Shown here: positions 9,342-17,521 of the stretch, piece after piece
Layout of the letters: each line of letters opens with the position of its first letter
Numbering within the stretch: position 1 is the stretch's first letter
Source of the DNA: Lentisphaera araneosa HTCC2155
GTDB taxonomy: Bacteria; Verrucomicrobiota; Lentisphaeria; Lentisphaerales; Lentisphaeraceae
Assembly (NCBI RefSeq): GCF_000170755.1
Contig: NZ_ABCK01000036.1
Location: 1 to 45,000 of the forward strand
DNA length: 45,000 nucleotides
Direction of reading: 5' to 3'
Translations under genes and position numbers: made by a program
The notes under the pieces: model-generated
Told to the model about the DNA's origin: nothing
What the model saw: only the letters and a program-made list of their open reading frames with translations
Database searches by the model: none

Positions 9342-11765
9342 GTGTCAAAAACAGGTATTTTACTTATTCAGCTCGGCTCACCAGCCAGCCCAGCCGTCCC
9401 TGATGTCAAATCTTATTTAAGCGAGTTTTTATCTGATCCACGAGTTGTTGATCAACAAAACTTTGCGTGGAAAATCATTCTTAACTGCTTTATCCTACCT
9501 TCTCGTTCACCAAAATCGGCGGAAGCTTATGCTAAAATTTGGGAAGGAGATACTTTTCCATTGTTTCGCAATACGGAATCCTTCACAGCTAAGCTCCAAG
9601 AACAAATTGATGACGAAAACATTCTCATCGAATACTCATATATTTTGAGTAAACCTAATGTACCTCATCAATATGGTAAACTTATGGCGGCGGGTTGTGA
9701 AACAATCCGTGTCATACCTCTCTTCCCTCAATACTGTGAAGCCACCACTCTTTCTTGCAAGGATATGCTTGAAAAAGGTATTGCTGAACATGGTAAATGT
9801 AAGAACATTGAATTTGTCGAAGATTTTCATAACTCTCCATCTTATATAAATAATGTAGCAAGGCTTATTAGTGAAGACCTTGCTACCAATCCCCCCGAAA
9901 AGCTCCTATTTTCTTTTCATGGCTACCCCATTCGCCGAGTTCGAGGAGGAGATCCTTATTTTGCTCAATGTACTGAAACTGGACATCTCATTGCTGATCA
10001 AGTTACTGGCATTGACAAGGAAAACATCCTCCTTACATTCCAATCAAAATTCGGTCGTGAACCTTGGCTCACCCCCGGCACAGAAGAAACCCTGATTGAA
10101 CTCGCTCACAAAGGAATCAAAAACGTTGCCGTTACTTGCCCTGCTTTTGTGGTTGACAATTTAGAAACTTTGGAAGAAGTTGGTATTGGCCTCGAAGAAA
10201 TTTTCCTTGAGCATGGCGGTGAAAGTTTCCGCCTCATCCCCTGCCTTAACGACGATGATCAATGGGTTAAAAACTTCGGTGAAGAAATTGCTTTCCAAGA
10301 ACCTGAAAAAATCCCACGCCTAGAGCATTCACCCTGTGAATTCCCAAAAGCTGAAGAGCAAGGCTGCTGCCATGCTTCTACACAATGTGAGACTTGTCCC
10401 TACAAAGGCCTCGATAAATATCCTGATGGCGAACTCTCTCCGAAAGATCGCTCCGTCCTCAAAACCATGTTCCTCACACTCTTTGTGGACCTCATTGGTT
10501 TCTCAATCATTTTCCCCCTTTTCCCGGGAATCTTAGCTTACTATAACGAAGTTGAAGGAGAAGGTACATTCTTCCGTACTCTAATGGACATGATCCACCA
10601 AATCGAAGCGACTTTTGGTGGAACGGGTAATGAACATGCTACAATGGCACTATTTGGCGGCTCTCTAATCTTCATTTATTCCTTCCTACAATTCCTTATG
10701 GCTCCAGTTTTTGGAACCATATCAGACCGTATTGGTCGACGTCCAATTTTATTATTTTCTATATTTGGCATAGCCCTTTCTTACTTAATATGGTTCTTTT
10801 CTGGAAGCTTCTTCCTACTCCTTATCTCTCGACTCATTTCTGGTTTAATGGGTAGTAATATCACCACTGCGACCGCCGCAGTTGCTGATACAACTTCAGA
10901 AAAAACTCGCTCTAGAGGAATGGCCATTATCGGCATTGCTTTTGGCTTAGGCTTCATTTTAGGCCCTGCAATTGGTGGTCTTTCAGCTTGGGCTATCGAC
11001 CTCTCTACAGTATCTAACTGGAAAGACTATGGTGTCAACCCCTTCTCTGCTCCAGCCGCCATTGCTTTTGTACTCTCCATGATTAACTTTTTCTTTGTTT
11101 ATAAGAAATTCCCCGAGACTCTCCCAGAAGAAAAACGCGGCAAAGGCGAAATCCACCGTACCATCAACCCCATTAAACTATTCAAGGTTGAAAGCTACCC
11201 TGGAGTTAGCGCAGTCATCTTTACTAACTTTATTTTCCTCGTTGCCTTTGGTGCTGCTGAAAACATGCTGACTTTTCTGACTGATGAACGCCTAGGCTAT
11301 GGCCCAGGAAAAAACGGACTACTCTTTGTCTTCATTGGCTTCGTTTTATCAATGGTTCAAGGCGGCTATGTTCGTAGAAAAGCGGCTAGCGTTGGCGAAG
11401 GTGTCGTTACCAAAAAGGGACTTATCATACTCATCCCTGGCCTCACCTTAGTAGCTCTTGCAGGACTTTGGCAAAGTGCTTTCGTCCTCTACCTCGGTCT
11501 CTTCTTTATGGCTGTAGGCTCAGCGATGGTCATACCGTGCTTAACAGCTCTCGTTTCGCTGTATGCACCTGCTAGTGACCAAGGCCGAGTTTTGGGAGTC
11601 TATCGTTCTGCTGGTGCTTTTGCTCGTACTGTAGGGCCCATCTTAGGTGGTATCCTTTATTGGAAGTTCACTTACCTTGCTCCCTTCTTTGCAGCTGCCG
11701 CTATCATTATCATACCACTATTCATGATGAAGTCTATTCCCGATAAGAAGAAGGCGGAAAGCTAG
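9342..11765 (+). CDS. Ferrochelatase fused to an MFS transporter
   Basis: One uninterrupted frame encodes two complete-looking proteins. Residues 1 to about 330 are a ferrochelatase (HemH), which inserts iron into a porphyrin as the last step of haem synthesis: ILLIQLGSPASPAVPDVK, SFHGYPIRRVRGGDPY with the catalytic His193, and PAFVVDNLETLEE with the conserved Glu275. A linker with Cys342, 343, 349 and 352 could bind an iron-sulfur cluster, as some ferrochelatases do. From about residue 373 it is a major facilitator transporter with many hydrophobic segments and the signature GTISDRIGRRP, closest to the TCR/Tet drug-transport group. I chose the GTG at 9342 (GGAG at 9330-9333, 8-base gap); an in-frame TTG at 9258 would add 28 poorly family-like residues. 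A terminator follows. The fusion suggests synthesis coupled to transport of haem or a precursor, which is unproven. Confidence 0.9.
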   Translation: MSKTGILLIQLGSPASPAVPDVKSYLSEFLSDPRVVDQQNFAWKIILNCFILPSRSPKSAEAYAKIWEGDTFPLFRNTESFTAKLQEQIDDENILIEYSYILSKPNVPHQYGKLMAAGCETIRVIPLFPQYCEATTLSCKDMLEKGIAEHGKCKNIEFVEDFHNSPSYINNVARLISEDLATNPPEKLLFSFHGYPIRRVRGGDPYFAQCTETGHLIADQVTGIDKENILLTFQSKFGREPWLTPGTEETLIELAHKGIKNVAVTCPAFVVDNLETLEEVGIGLEEIFLEHGGESFRLIPCLNDDDQWVKNFGEEIAFQEPEKIPRLEHSPCEFPKAEEQGCCHASTQCETCPYKGLDKYPDGELSPKDRSVLKTMFLTLFVDLIGFSIIFPLFPGILAYYNEVEGEGTFFRTLMDMIHQIEATFGGTGNEHATMALFGGSLIFIYSFLQFLMAPVFGTISDRIGRRPILLFSIFGIALSYLIWFFSGSFFLLLISRLISGLMGSNITTATAAVADTTSEKTRSRGMAIIGIAFGLGFILGPAIGGLSAWAIDLSTVSNWKDYGVNPFSAPAAIAFVLSMINFFFVYKKFPETLPEEKRGKGEIHRTINPIKLFKVESYPGVSAVIFTNFIFLVAFGAAENMLTFLTDERLGYGPGKNGLLFVFIGFVLSMVQGGYVRRKAASVGEGVVTKKGLIILIPGLTLVALAGLWQSAFVLYLGLFFMAVGSAMVIPCLTALVSLYAPASDQGRVLGVYRSAGAFARTVGPILGGILYWKFTYLAPFFAAAAIIIIPLFMMKSIPDKKKAES

Positions 11766-11782
11766 TTTCAAATCTCATCACA

Positions 11783-11824
11783 AAAAAAAGGCCTTAACTC
11801 ATCGAGTTAGGGCCTCTTTTTTTT
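11783..11824. terminator. Bidirectional rho-independent terminator
   Basis: A 12-base-pair stem (11789-11800 with 11804-11815, one G-T wobble) and a 3-base loop is flanked by a run of A on the left and a run of T on the right. It can therefore terminate transcription from both sides, serving the ferrochelatase-MFS gene and the convergent sigma factor gene. Confidence 0.9.
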
Positions 11825-11838
11825 AAGTGATCTAAAGC

Positions 11839-12678
11839 TTAACTTTGTAATGAAGCCAAAATATCTGAATCTAAATGCGCATAAAGTTTTCTGAGTGCTT
11901 GATACTGGATTTGGCGAACACGTTCACGCGTTCTTCCGACCATATCACTGAGTTCTTCTAAAGTCTTTTGCTGATGGCCATCTAAACCGTAACGCATCTT
12001 AATAATCATTTGCTCGCGCTCAGTTAACTTCGAGTCAATAACCTCTAATAAAACTTGTTTCACGTCAGTCTCATTCATATTATCGCCTGGCAGCTTAAGA
12101 AGTGTATCGGGAATCACATCCTCTAAAACACCTTCTTCTCCAGTCTTCAAAGTTGTATTCAGTGATACCGCAGGAGCAGTTGATGCTACAGACATGCCTC
12201 GCACAGAACGTACTGAAAAACCTGTTGCTTCAGCAACTTCTTCCATTGAAGGAACTCGACCCAATTTTTCAGCTAGCAACATGGCTTCATGATGAATTTT
12301 ACGAATCTTAACGGCTGACTGTACGGGTATGCGAATGACGCGACCCTGCTCAGCAACGGCACGACGAATCGCTTGCTTAATCCACCAAGCACCATAGGAA
12401 GAAAACTTAGCACCATGACCAGGTCTAAATTTTTCCACAGCTTTCATTAAACCAATGTTACCTTCTGAAATTAAATCGGCCAAGGGAACACCAAGTGATT
12501 TATAATCGTGCGCAATCTTCACAACTAATTTTAGATTGGCAATAATCAGTTTTTCACGGGCATCCTCAGAACCAGCTTCAATTAATTTGGCTAATTCAAT
12601 CTCATCTTCAACTGAGACCAAAGGCAAAGTCGCAATGCTTTGCATGTAACTTTTAATACTTTCTTGATAGAGCCCCAT
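11839..12678 (-). CDS. RNA polymerase sigma-70 family factor (group 1/2)
   Basis: This protein (279 residues from the chosen start) directs RNA polymerase to promoters. It has a short region 1.2 (SIKSYMQSIATLPLVS), region 2 with the DLISEGNIGLMKAVEKF and SSYGAWWIKQAIRRAV segments for core binding and -10 recognition, region 3, and region 4 with a helix-turn-helix near TLEELSDMVGRTRERVRQIQ for the -35 element. It lacks the long N-terminal region 1.1 and spacer of a full RpoD, so it may be a RpoS/RpoH-like alternative or a compact SigA-like factor; I cannot tell which. The start is the ATG at 12678 with AGGAGG 4 bases upstream. An in-frame TTG at 12741 would add 21 residues with a CxxxCxxC pattern and has poorer initiation signals. 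Confidence 0.92.
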   Translation of the reverse strand: MGLYQESIKSYMQSIATLPLVSVEDEIELAKLIEAGSEDAREKLIIANLKLVVKIAHDYKSLGVPLADLISEGNIGLMKAVEKFRPGHGAKFSSYGAWWIKQAIRRAVAEQGRVIRIPVQSAVKIRKIHHEAMLLAEKLGRVPSMEEVAEATGFSVRSVRGMSVASTAPAVSLNTTLKTGEEGVLEDVIPDTLLKLPGDNMNETDVKQVLLEVIDSKLTEREQMIIKMRYGLDGHQQKTLEELSDMVGRTRERVRQIQYQALRKLYAHLDSDILASLQS

Positions 12679-12887
12679 AGAACCTCCTAATAAATCGACA
12701 CAACGTTTACAACTCTCACTGCACTTTTTCCTCTTTGACAAAATCAGTGCCTACCTTAAGGATAAATCATTTATGGGGAGGAAAAAGGTCTCAAACAAAG
12801 AAAGCAAAACTTTTTTTCAATTTCTTAACTGTAAATTAATTTTAAAAGCCCTGTTTGAATCATAAAGGAGTCTTTAGTAGCCTTATT

Positions 12888-13481
12888 TCAGCTTTCGGCT
12901 CTTTGGCGAACAATTTCGTATAAACATACACCTGTAGCAACAGATACATTTAAGCAGGGCACTGTACCTCCCATAGGGATAGTCAGTAAAAAATCGCATT
13001 TCTCTTCCGTGAGCCTTCTCATACCCTTCCCTTCTGATCCCATCACCAAGGCAACTGGGCCTTTCAAGTCAGAATTGTATAAATCTTGATCTGCTTTATC
13101 TGATGTCCCGGCAATCCACACACCAATCTTTTTCAGCTTTTCCATTGTCCGAGCAATGTTCACAACGCGAAAGATAGCTGTATTGGAGGCTCCCCCACAA
13201 CTAACAGACATAACTGTATCAGTAATGGGTGCCGCATTATCTTTGGGGATAATCACGGCATCGACGCCCGCCCCATTAGCGGTACGTATACACGCGCCAA
13301 GATTGTGCGGATCTTGGACTCCATCTAAAATTAAGACAAAAGGAGTCTTTTTACTTTCTAAGAAACTCTCTAATTCATCTTCTTGTTTTAAAAGTGGGCG
13401 TCCACCCTGTGCATGGCGGTTCGCACGACTCTCATTGTCATCCGTACCAAAGCGCGATCCACGTTTTTGAAAACGACTCAT
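12888..13481 (-). CDS. rlmB: RlmB-like 23S rRNA 2'-O-methyltransferase, lacking the N-terminal domain
   Basis: This 197-residue SPOUT (SpoU/TrmH) methyltransferase closely resembles the catalytic part of RlmB, which methylates G2251 of 23S rRNA. The three family motifs are present: DPHNLGACIRTAN, LVMGSEGKGMRRLT and IPMGGTVPCLNVSVATG. The usual L30e-like N-terminal substrate-binding domain of RlmB (about 70 residues) is missing. Instead there is a short basic, Arg- and Gly-rich head (MSRFQKRGSRFG and following), so the exact target may differ from G2251. The start is the ATG at 13481 with GGAG 8 bases upstream; a longer frame to 13565 has no supporting signal. The gene stands alone on the minus strand. 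Confidence 0.85.
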   Translation of the reverse strand: MSRFQKRGSRFGTDDNESRANRHAQGGRPLLKQEDELESFLESKKTPFVLILDGVQDPHNLGACIRTANGAGVDAVIIPKDNAAPITDTVMSVSCGGASNTAIFRVVNIARTMEKLKKIGVWIAGTSDKADQDLYNSDLKGPVALVMGSEGKGMRRLTEEKCDFLLTIPMGGTVPCLNVSVATGVCLYEIVRQRAES

Positions 13482-13601
13482 GATTATGACTCCATAAATT
13501 ATATTATGCTCACATATTCCACTTATAAAAGAAATATCCAAACAGATTGAATATTCTCTCACCAAAAACTAGCTTATAAAATAATTATCTAGGTGAATAA
13601 T

Positions 13602-14375
13602 ATGTGCCAATTACTTGCAATGAATTGCAACACTCCAACAGACATCTGCTTTTCCTTCGACGGCTTTGCCCAACGCGGCGGACTTACTGACGAGCATAGT
13701 GATGGCTGGGGCATCTCGTTTTTTGAAGAAAGTGCCTGTAGAAGCTTTCACGATACCTTACCAGCTATTGAATCACCAATTGCACAGCTCGTCAAAAACT
13801 ACCCCATCAAATCCCTCAATGTTATCGCCCATATTCGCCAAGCCAACATAGGCGCTGTCGAATTAAAAAACACCCAACCTTACCTGCGAGAACTTTGGGG
13901 GCAACAATGGGTTTATGCTCATAATGGCGACTTGTGGGGTTATAAATTTTCTGGAGGAGTCCCCACTCAACCCATTGGTGATTCAGACTCCGAAATGGCT
14001 TTCTGTGATCTGCTTAATCGCTTCCGAGAACTCAGCCCGACTCACGAGCCAGAACTCAAGAGTATTTACGATTGCCTAAAATCATTTTGTGAAGAAGCTG
14101 CTAAGTTCGGCACCTTCAATCTCGTGCTTTCCAACGGCAAATACATTTTTGCTCATTGCACCACTCATTTGTGCTATATTATTCGACAAGCACCCTTTAG
14201 CGAGGCGCACCTGAGCGATAAAGATTTGAGCATTAATTTCTCTGCTGTGACGACAAAAAAAGATCGAGTTGCGATTATCGCAACCGAACCACTTACCGAT
14301 AACGAAGAATGGACCCAGTTCGAAAAGGGCCAACTTCTAGTTTTCAAAGACGGGAAGGTATTAGACCTTGAGTAA
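13602..14375 (+). CDS. Class II glutamine amidotransferase (YafJ-like)
   Basis: This 257-residue protein is an N-terminal-nucleophile glutamine amidotransferase domain, releasing ammonia from glutamine or acting on related gamma-glutamyl compounds. The start is set at the ATG at 13602 (AGGTGA 5 bases upstream) because this places Cys2 (MCQLLAMN) where the catalytic N-terminal Cys must be after Met removal. GTG at 13593 would bury it. Other family features are FAQRGGLTDEHSDGWGISF, AHIRQAN and YAHNGDL, the last two binding glutamine. There is no synthase domain, so an acceptor partner would be separate, or the protein acts as an amidohydrolase. It overlaps the following pseudouridine synthase by 8 bases. 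Confidence 0.9.
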   Translation: MCQLLAMNCNTPTDICFSFDGFAQRGGLTDEHSDGWGISFFEESACRSFHDTLPAIESPIAQLVKNYPIKSLNVIAHIRQANIGAVELKNTQPYLRELWGQQWVYAHNGDLWGYKFSGGVPTQPIGDSDSEMAFCDLLNRFRELSPTHEPELKSIYDCLKSFCEEAAKFGTFNLVLSNGKYIFAHCTTHLCYIIRQAPFSEAHLSDKDLSINFSAVTTKKDRVAIIATEPLTDNEEWTQFEKGQLLVFKDGKVLDLE

Positions 14376-15240
14376 ATTAATCCCCTCAAAAGTCTGGCTC
14401 CCCAAAGAGAGTCATCACCAAAACTACCTCGACTTCTTCTGTGAAACCTTTCCTCAAATCTCTCGTGATACGTGGGCGAAACGCTTTACGGAAGGCAAGA
14501 TCACCACAACTCAAGAAGAAACTCTAAATGCTAAGGCGCCTTATTGTGGTGATCAGCACCTTATCTATTATCGAGAAGTCGAAAATGAAAAAGTCATCCC
14601 CTTTCAGGAACAAATTCTTTACGAAGACGAAAACCTACTACTCGTCGACAAGCCACACTTCCTCCCCATCCATCCCGCTGGTCCCTATGTAAAAGAAACC
14701 TTGGTCTACCGCTTGCGAGAATCGCAAAATAATCCCGACATCTCCCCTCTTCATCGCATTGACCGACTGACGGCAGGCCTCGTATTCTTTAGTAAAAAAG
14801 TAAGCATCCGTAAAGATTACCAACTGCTTTTTGAAAATCGCCTAGTCGAAAAAACTTACCATGCCATCTCTGCGGGACCTGCTCCAGACCAAGGCTACTG
14901 GCACCTTAAAAACCGTATCGAAGCTGGTGAGCCTTGGTTCCTAAGTGCAATCAAAGAAGGCAAAGCCAACAGCGAATCATACATCAATGTGATCGAAGCT
15001 AAGGACAACTTAGTTAAATTCGAACTCAAGCCTATTTCGGGAAAAAAACATCAACTCCGCGTACATCTCGCCTCAATCGGCTACCCGATCTTGCATGACC
15101 CCCTCTACCCCAGCTTCGTCGAGAAACCACCTGATAACTATGAAAAGCCCATGCAACTACTCGCTCAATCTATCGCCTTCACTGACCCCTTTAGCAAAAA
15201 ACGTCACTCATTCCAATCCCAACTTAAACTGCTCTTTTAA
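14368..15240 (+). CDS. RluA-family pseudouridine synthase
   Basis: This 290-residue protein isomerises uridine to pseudouridine in RNA. The catalytic motif is LHRIDRLTAGL with Asp132, and the C-terminal SGKKHQLRVHLASIGYPI matches the RluA family. Residues 20-75 are an S4-like N-terminal segment (DTWAKRFTEGKI, IYYREVENE) common in this subfamily, which supports the TTG start at 14368, inside the end of the amidotransferase gene (TTGAGTAA). Whether the target is rRNA or tRNA cannot be decided from sequence. The overlap means translational coupling with the amidotransferase gene. Confidence 0.9.
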   Translation: MSKLIPSKVWLPKESHHQNYLDFFCETFPQISRDTWAKRFTEGKITTTQEETLNAKAPYCGDQHLIYYREVENEKVIPFQEQILYEDENLLLVDKPHFLPIHPAGPYVKETLVYRLRESQNNPDISPLHRIDRLTAGLVFFSKKVSIRKDYQLLFENRLVEKTYHAISAGPAPDQGYWHLKNRIEAGEPWFLSAIKEGKANSESYINVIEAKDNLVKFELKPISGKKHQLRVHLASIGYPILHDPLYPSFVEKPPDNYEKPMQLLAQSIAFTDPFSKKRHSFQSQLKLLF

Positions 15241-15303
15241 GCAAGGAAAATCTTGACTCTGAAAGGCTAAGGTTTAATGGTAAAAGATACGAGGAAGTAA
15301 GTT

Positions 15304-15678
15304 ATGAAATTAATTATCGCAGGCGGTCGTCATTACCATCTCACTCCAAGTGACTACGAACAACTGCTGCAAATCACAGGAATTAAAACTGTCATTTGTG
15401 GTGGAGCCACCGGCGTTGACGCAGACGCGAAGCAATGGGCTGAGCAGCAAGGAATCCCCGTGAAAGTTTTTGAAGCTGATTGGCAAAGTTATGGTAAAAT
15501 GGCTGGCCCACTGCGCAATCGTCAAATGGCTGATTATGCCGATGCTCTTGCTGTTTTCCCCGGTGGCAAGGGAACTGACTCTATGTTTGAGGAAGCTCGA
15601 AAAAGAGACCTCAAAATCTTTGATTTTCGACCCAATGCACAACTCCATTTTGATTTTAACACCGAGGATGATTCATGA
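15304..15678 (+). CDS. SLOG-fold DUF2493 protein
   Basis: This 124-residue protein belongs to the DUF2493/YspA group of the SLOG superfamily, Rossmann-like domains that bind nucleotides or nucleotide-derived ligands. The diagnostic parts are the N-terminal IIAGGRHY, CGGATGVDADAKQWAEQQG and GPLRNRQMADYADALAVFPGG. SLOG proteins occur both in nucleotide metabolism (LOG, DprA) and as sensors in defence systems, so function is open. The ribosome binding site is GAGGAAG before the ATG. Its stop overlaps the start of the next gene (ATGA), so the unknown helical protein downstream is very likely its functional partner. Confidence 0.85.
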   Translation: MKLIIAGGRHYHLTPSDYEQLLQITGIKTVICGGATGVDADAKQWAEQQGIPVKVFEADWQSYGKMAGPLRNRQMADYADALAVFPGGKGTDSMFEEARKRDLKIFDFRPNAQLHFDFNTEDDS

Positions 15679-16145
15679 GTTTTAATATCCCAACTGCCCT
15701 CAAATCTCTCGCCTCTGCGGGTTCCGCCATTAGCGAAATCAGCAAGTGGCTTAAACGCAGCAAAGGTGATTCGCGAGCACTTTTGAGCGAACTCAAAAAT
15801 AATCTAACTTACTTAGACCTCATTGTGAATGACAAAATTCCCATTGGTGAGGTCATCGATAAAATCACTTGTAAAGAATTTTTACGTCTCTCAAAAGAAG
15901 GCTACAACTTTAATAGTTTAAAAGACTCAAAAATCCCCAACTACCCTTCACTAAAAAACACTGCTCTAGCCTCTTGGACTGGGAAAGACACAGAAGACTT
16001 GGTCGAAAGTATCTACGATCGCATCAACGACCTAAAAATTCGCTACCCACTTGTGTGCGACAAAGAAAACTACCGTTGGCAAATACGCGTCAATAATATA
16101 CGAAAACGCATTTGGTTGCTCTTGCGCCATGTCCGACAGAAATGA
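15675..16145 (+). CDS. Unknown helical protein paired with SLOG protein
   Basis: I do not recognise this 156-residue protein. It appears mainly alpha-helical and basic at its end (RVNNIRKRIWLLLRHVRQK), with no signal peptide, no convincing membrane segment and no visible catalytic motif. Residues 1-30 are Ala/Ser-rich, followed by charged helices (ELKNNLTYLDLIVNDK) and a Trp/Tyr-containing central part. The ATG overlaps the stop of the SLOG gene by 4 bases, a strong sign of co-translation. A two-gene SLOG-plus-effector layout is possible, but nothing in the sequence proves it. Codon usage looks like that of its neighbours. Confidence 0.7.
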   Translation: MSFNIPTALKSLASAGSAISEISKWLKRSKGDSRALLSELKNNLTYLDLIVNDKIPIGEVIDKITCKEFLRLSKEGYNFNSLKDSKIPNYPSLKNTALASWTGKDTEDLVESIYDRINDLKIRYPLVCDKENYRWQIRVNNIRKRIWLLLRHVRQK

Positions 16146-16196
16146 AAATTTATTCCATAATCAATTTAGCTCTATTATGTAAAAAACACTAGTAAG

Positions 16197-16282
16197 TGTG
16201 CCGAAGGCACAAGGCATAATCCCGCCTATGGTTTTCAACCATAGGACTATAATTCTGGCATCCTCCCGTTCTGAAGGAACGG
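16197..16282. repeat. Cluster of three short hairpins (REP-like)
   Basis: Three separate inverted repeats lie within 86 bases. The first is 16197-16211 (6 base pairs, GAA loop), the second 16225-16245 (9 perfect base pairs, TTC loop) and the third 16266-16282 (6 base pairs, 5-base loop). They sit between the ends of two convergent genes, a usual place for REP-type elements or terminators, but none is followed by a T-run. A REP-associated transposase exists at 23316-24284 in this window. Confidence 0.6.
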
Positions 16283-16317
16283 CGCATAACATTCTTAAGT
16301 AATCGTAAAAATTTAAA

Positions 16318-17376
16318 TTAAAGTGCTAAAACAATAACAAGAATGACGATAATAAGGACGAGCGGAATCACTACAGCCTTGATCACCTTGCTTTGCTTAT
16401 TGTCATCACTTACTTGCTTGCGCTTTTCTGCGACTCGTAGACATTTTTCGAGCTTAGCTTCTAAATCATCGTAAGACTTTGGGCGTTTATCCTTATTGGA
16501 TGCAATCATTTCCAAAATTAATTTATCGGTACTCTTGCTGATATAGGGACGCAGCTCTTTTGGGGGAACTACTTTATCGGCGAACTTATGTTCCATAATT
16601 TCCATAATGGTACCACCTTTAAAAGGAACATCCCCCACAATCATATTATACAGCGTACAACCTACGGAATATAAATCCGTCCGAAAATCAAGGTCTTGAT
16701 GGGCTTGAGCCTGCTCTGTACTCATAAAATAAGGTGTGCCAACCAAATGACTTGTTTGAGTTATATTAGCATCCTGATGAGTGTTTTTAGCAATACCCAT
16801 ATCCATAATCTTGATATCGTGATTTTGATTAATCATGATATTCGCCGGTTTAATATCGCGGTGCAAAATCCCAAACTCATCCCAAGCGTAGCGCAAACCT
16901 TGAACCAATTTCAAGGTCAACTTAAGTGCGTCAACTTCTTTAAGTGATTGAGTTTCTTTAATGACTTCTTCTAGAGTCTGACCATTCACATAACCCATCG
17001 CCATATAATGACAATCTTCTGCACTTCCCGCATCATAAACAGGGACAATATTAGGGTGATTAAGCTGCGCCAAAATTTGCGCTTCTTGCAAAAAGCGCTT
17101 CTTATCTTCTTCAATCAAATCTTCCGAAGCTTTCATCACTTTTAGCGCCACATGACGATTCATCGCGATCTGCTTTGCTAAATAAACTTCGCCGCAGTTA
17201 CCCGCACCAAGCCATTGCTCAATGGCATAGCCTTTAATCTGTTTACCAAAACCAAATTGTGGCGAGGGCAAAGGAATAACCGAATTACATGCAGGGCAAA
17301 GTACTTTTTTCCCTAGTAAATCATCTTCGGCAGAGACCTTCCTCATGCACTTGCTGCAACGTAATTTGATTAGCAT
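16318..17376 (-). CDS. Ser/Thr protein kinase with zinc-ribbon head and C-terminal membrane anchor
   Basis: This 352-residue protein combines an N-terminal zinc ribbon (Cys7, Cys10, Cys27, Cys30) with a eukaryotic-type Ser/Thr kinase domain (about residues 50-310) and a C-terminal membrane helix (about 331-352) with almost nothing beyond it. Kinase landmarks are LGAGNCGEVYLA (P-loop), Lys79, LHRDIKPANI with catalytic Asp174, and DMG at 192-194 in place of DFG. All catalytic residues are kept, so it should be active. The tail anchor places the kinase on the cytoplasmic side, and no extracellular sensor domain follows, unlike PknB types. Such zinc-ribbon kinases are common in PVC bacteria. Substrates are unknown; it is transcribed alone. 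Confidence 0.93.
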   Translation of the reverse strand: MLIKLRCSKCMRKVSAEDDLLGKKVLCPACNSVIPLPSPQFGFGKQIKGYAIEQWLGAGNCGEVYLAKQIAMNRHVALKVMKASEDLIEEDKKRFLQEAQILAQLNHPNIVPVYDAGSAEDCHYMAMGYVNGQTLEEVIKETQSLKEVDALKLTLKLVQGLRYAWDEFGILHRDIKPANIMINQNHDIKIMDMGIAKNTHQDANITQTSHLVGTPYFMSTEQAQAHQDLDFRTDLYSVGCTLYNMIVGDVPFKGGTIMEIMEHKFADKVVPPKELRPYISKSTDKLILEMIASNKDKRPKSYDDLEAKLEKCLRVAEKRKQVSDDNKQSKVIKAVVIPLVLIIVILVIVLAL

Positions 17377-17521
17377 TAATTATTATCCTTAATTCATTGC
17401 CCTTATCTTAGTGCTCAATTAAAATAATTGTAGCGTATTTTTTTACTCACAAGCTTTTGTATTTGTTCTTTTTCAACATTTATTAGAAACTTTTATCTTT
17501 GAGATTACTAGGATAGTTTTT

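Noticed and set aside
16197-16282. tRNA or small RNA gene
   Set aside because: The three stems do not form a cloverleaf, and no CCA-type acceptor, T-loop or promoter is visible.
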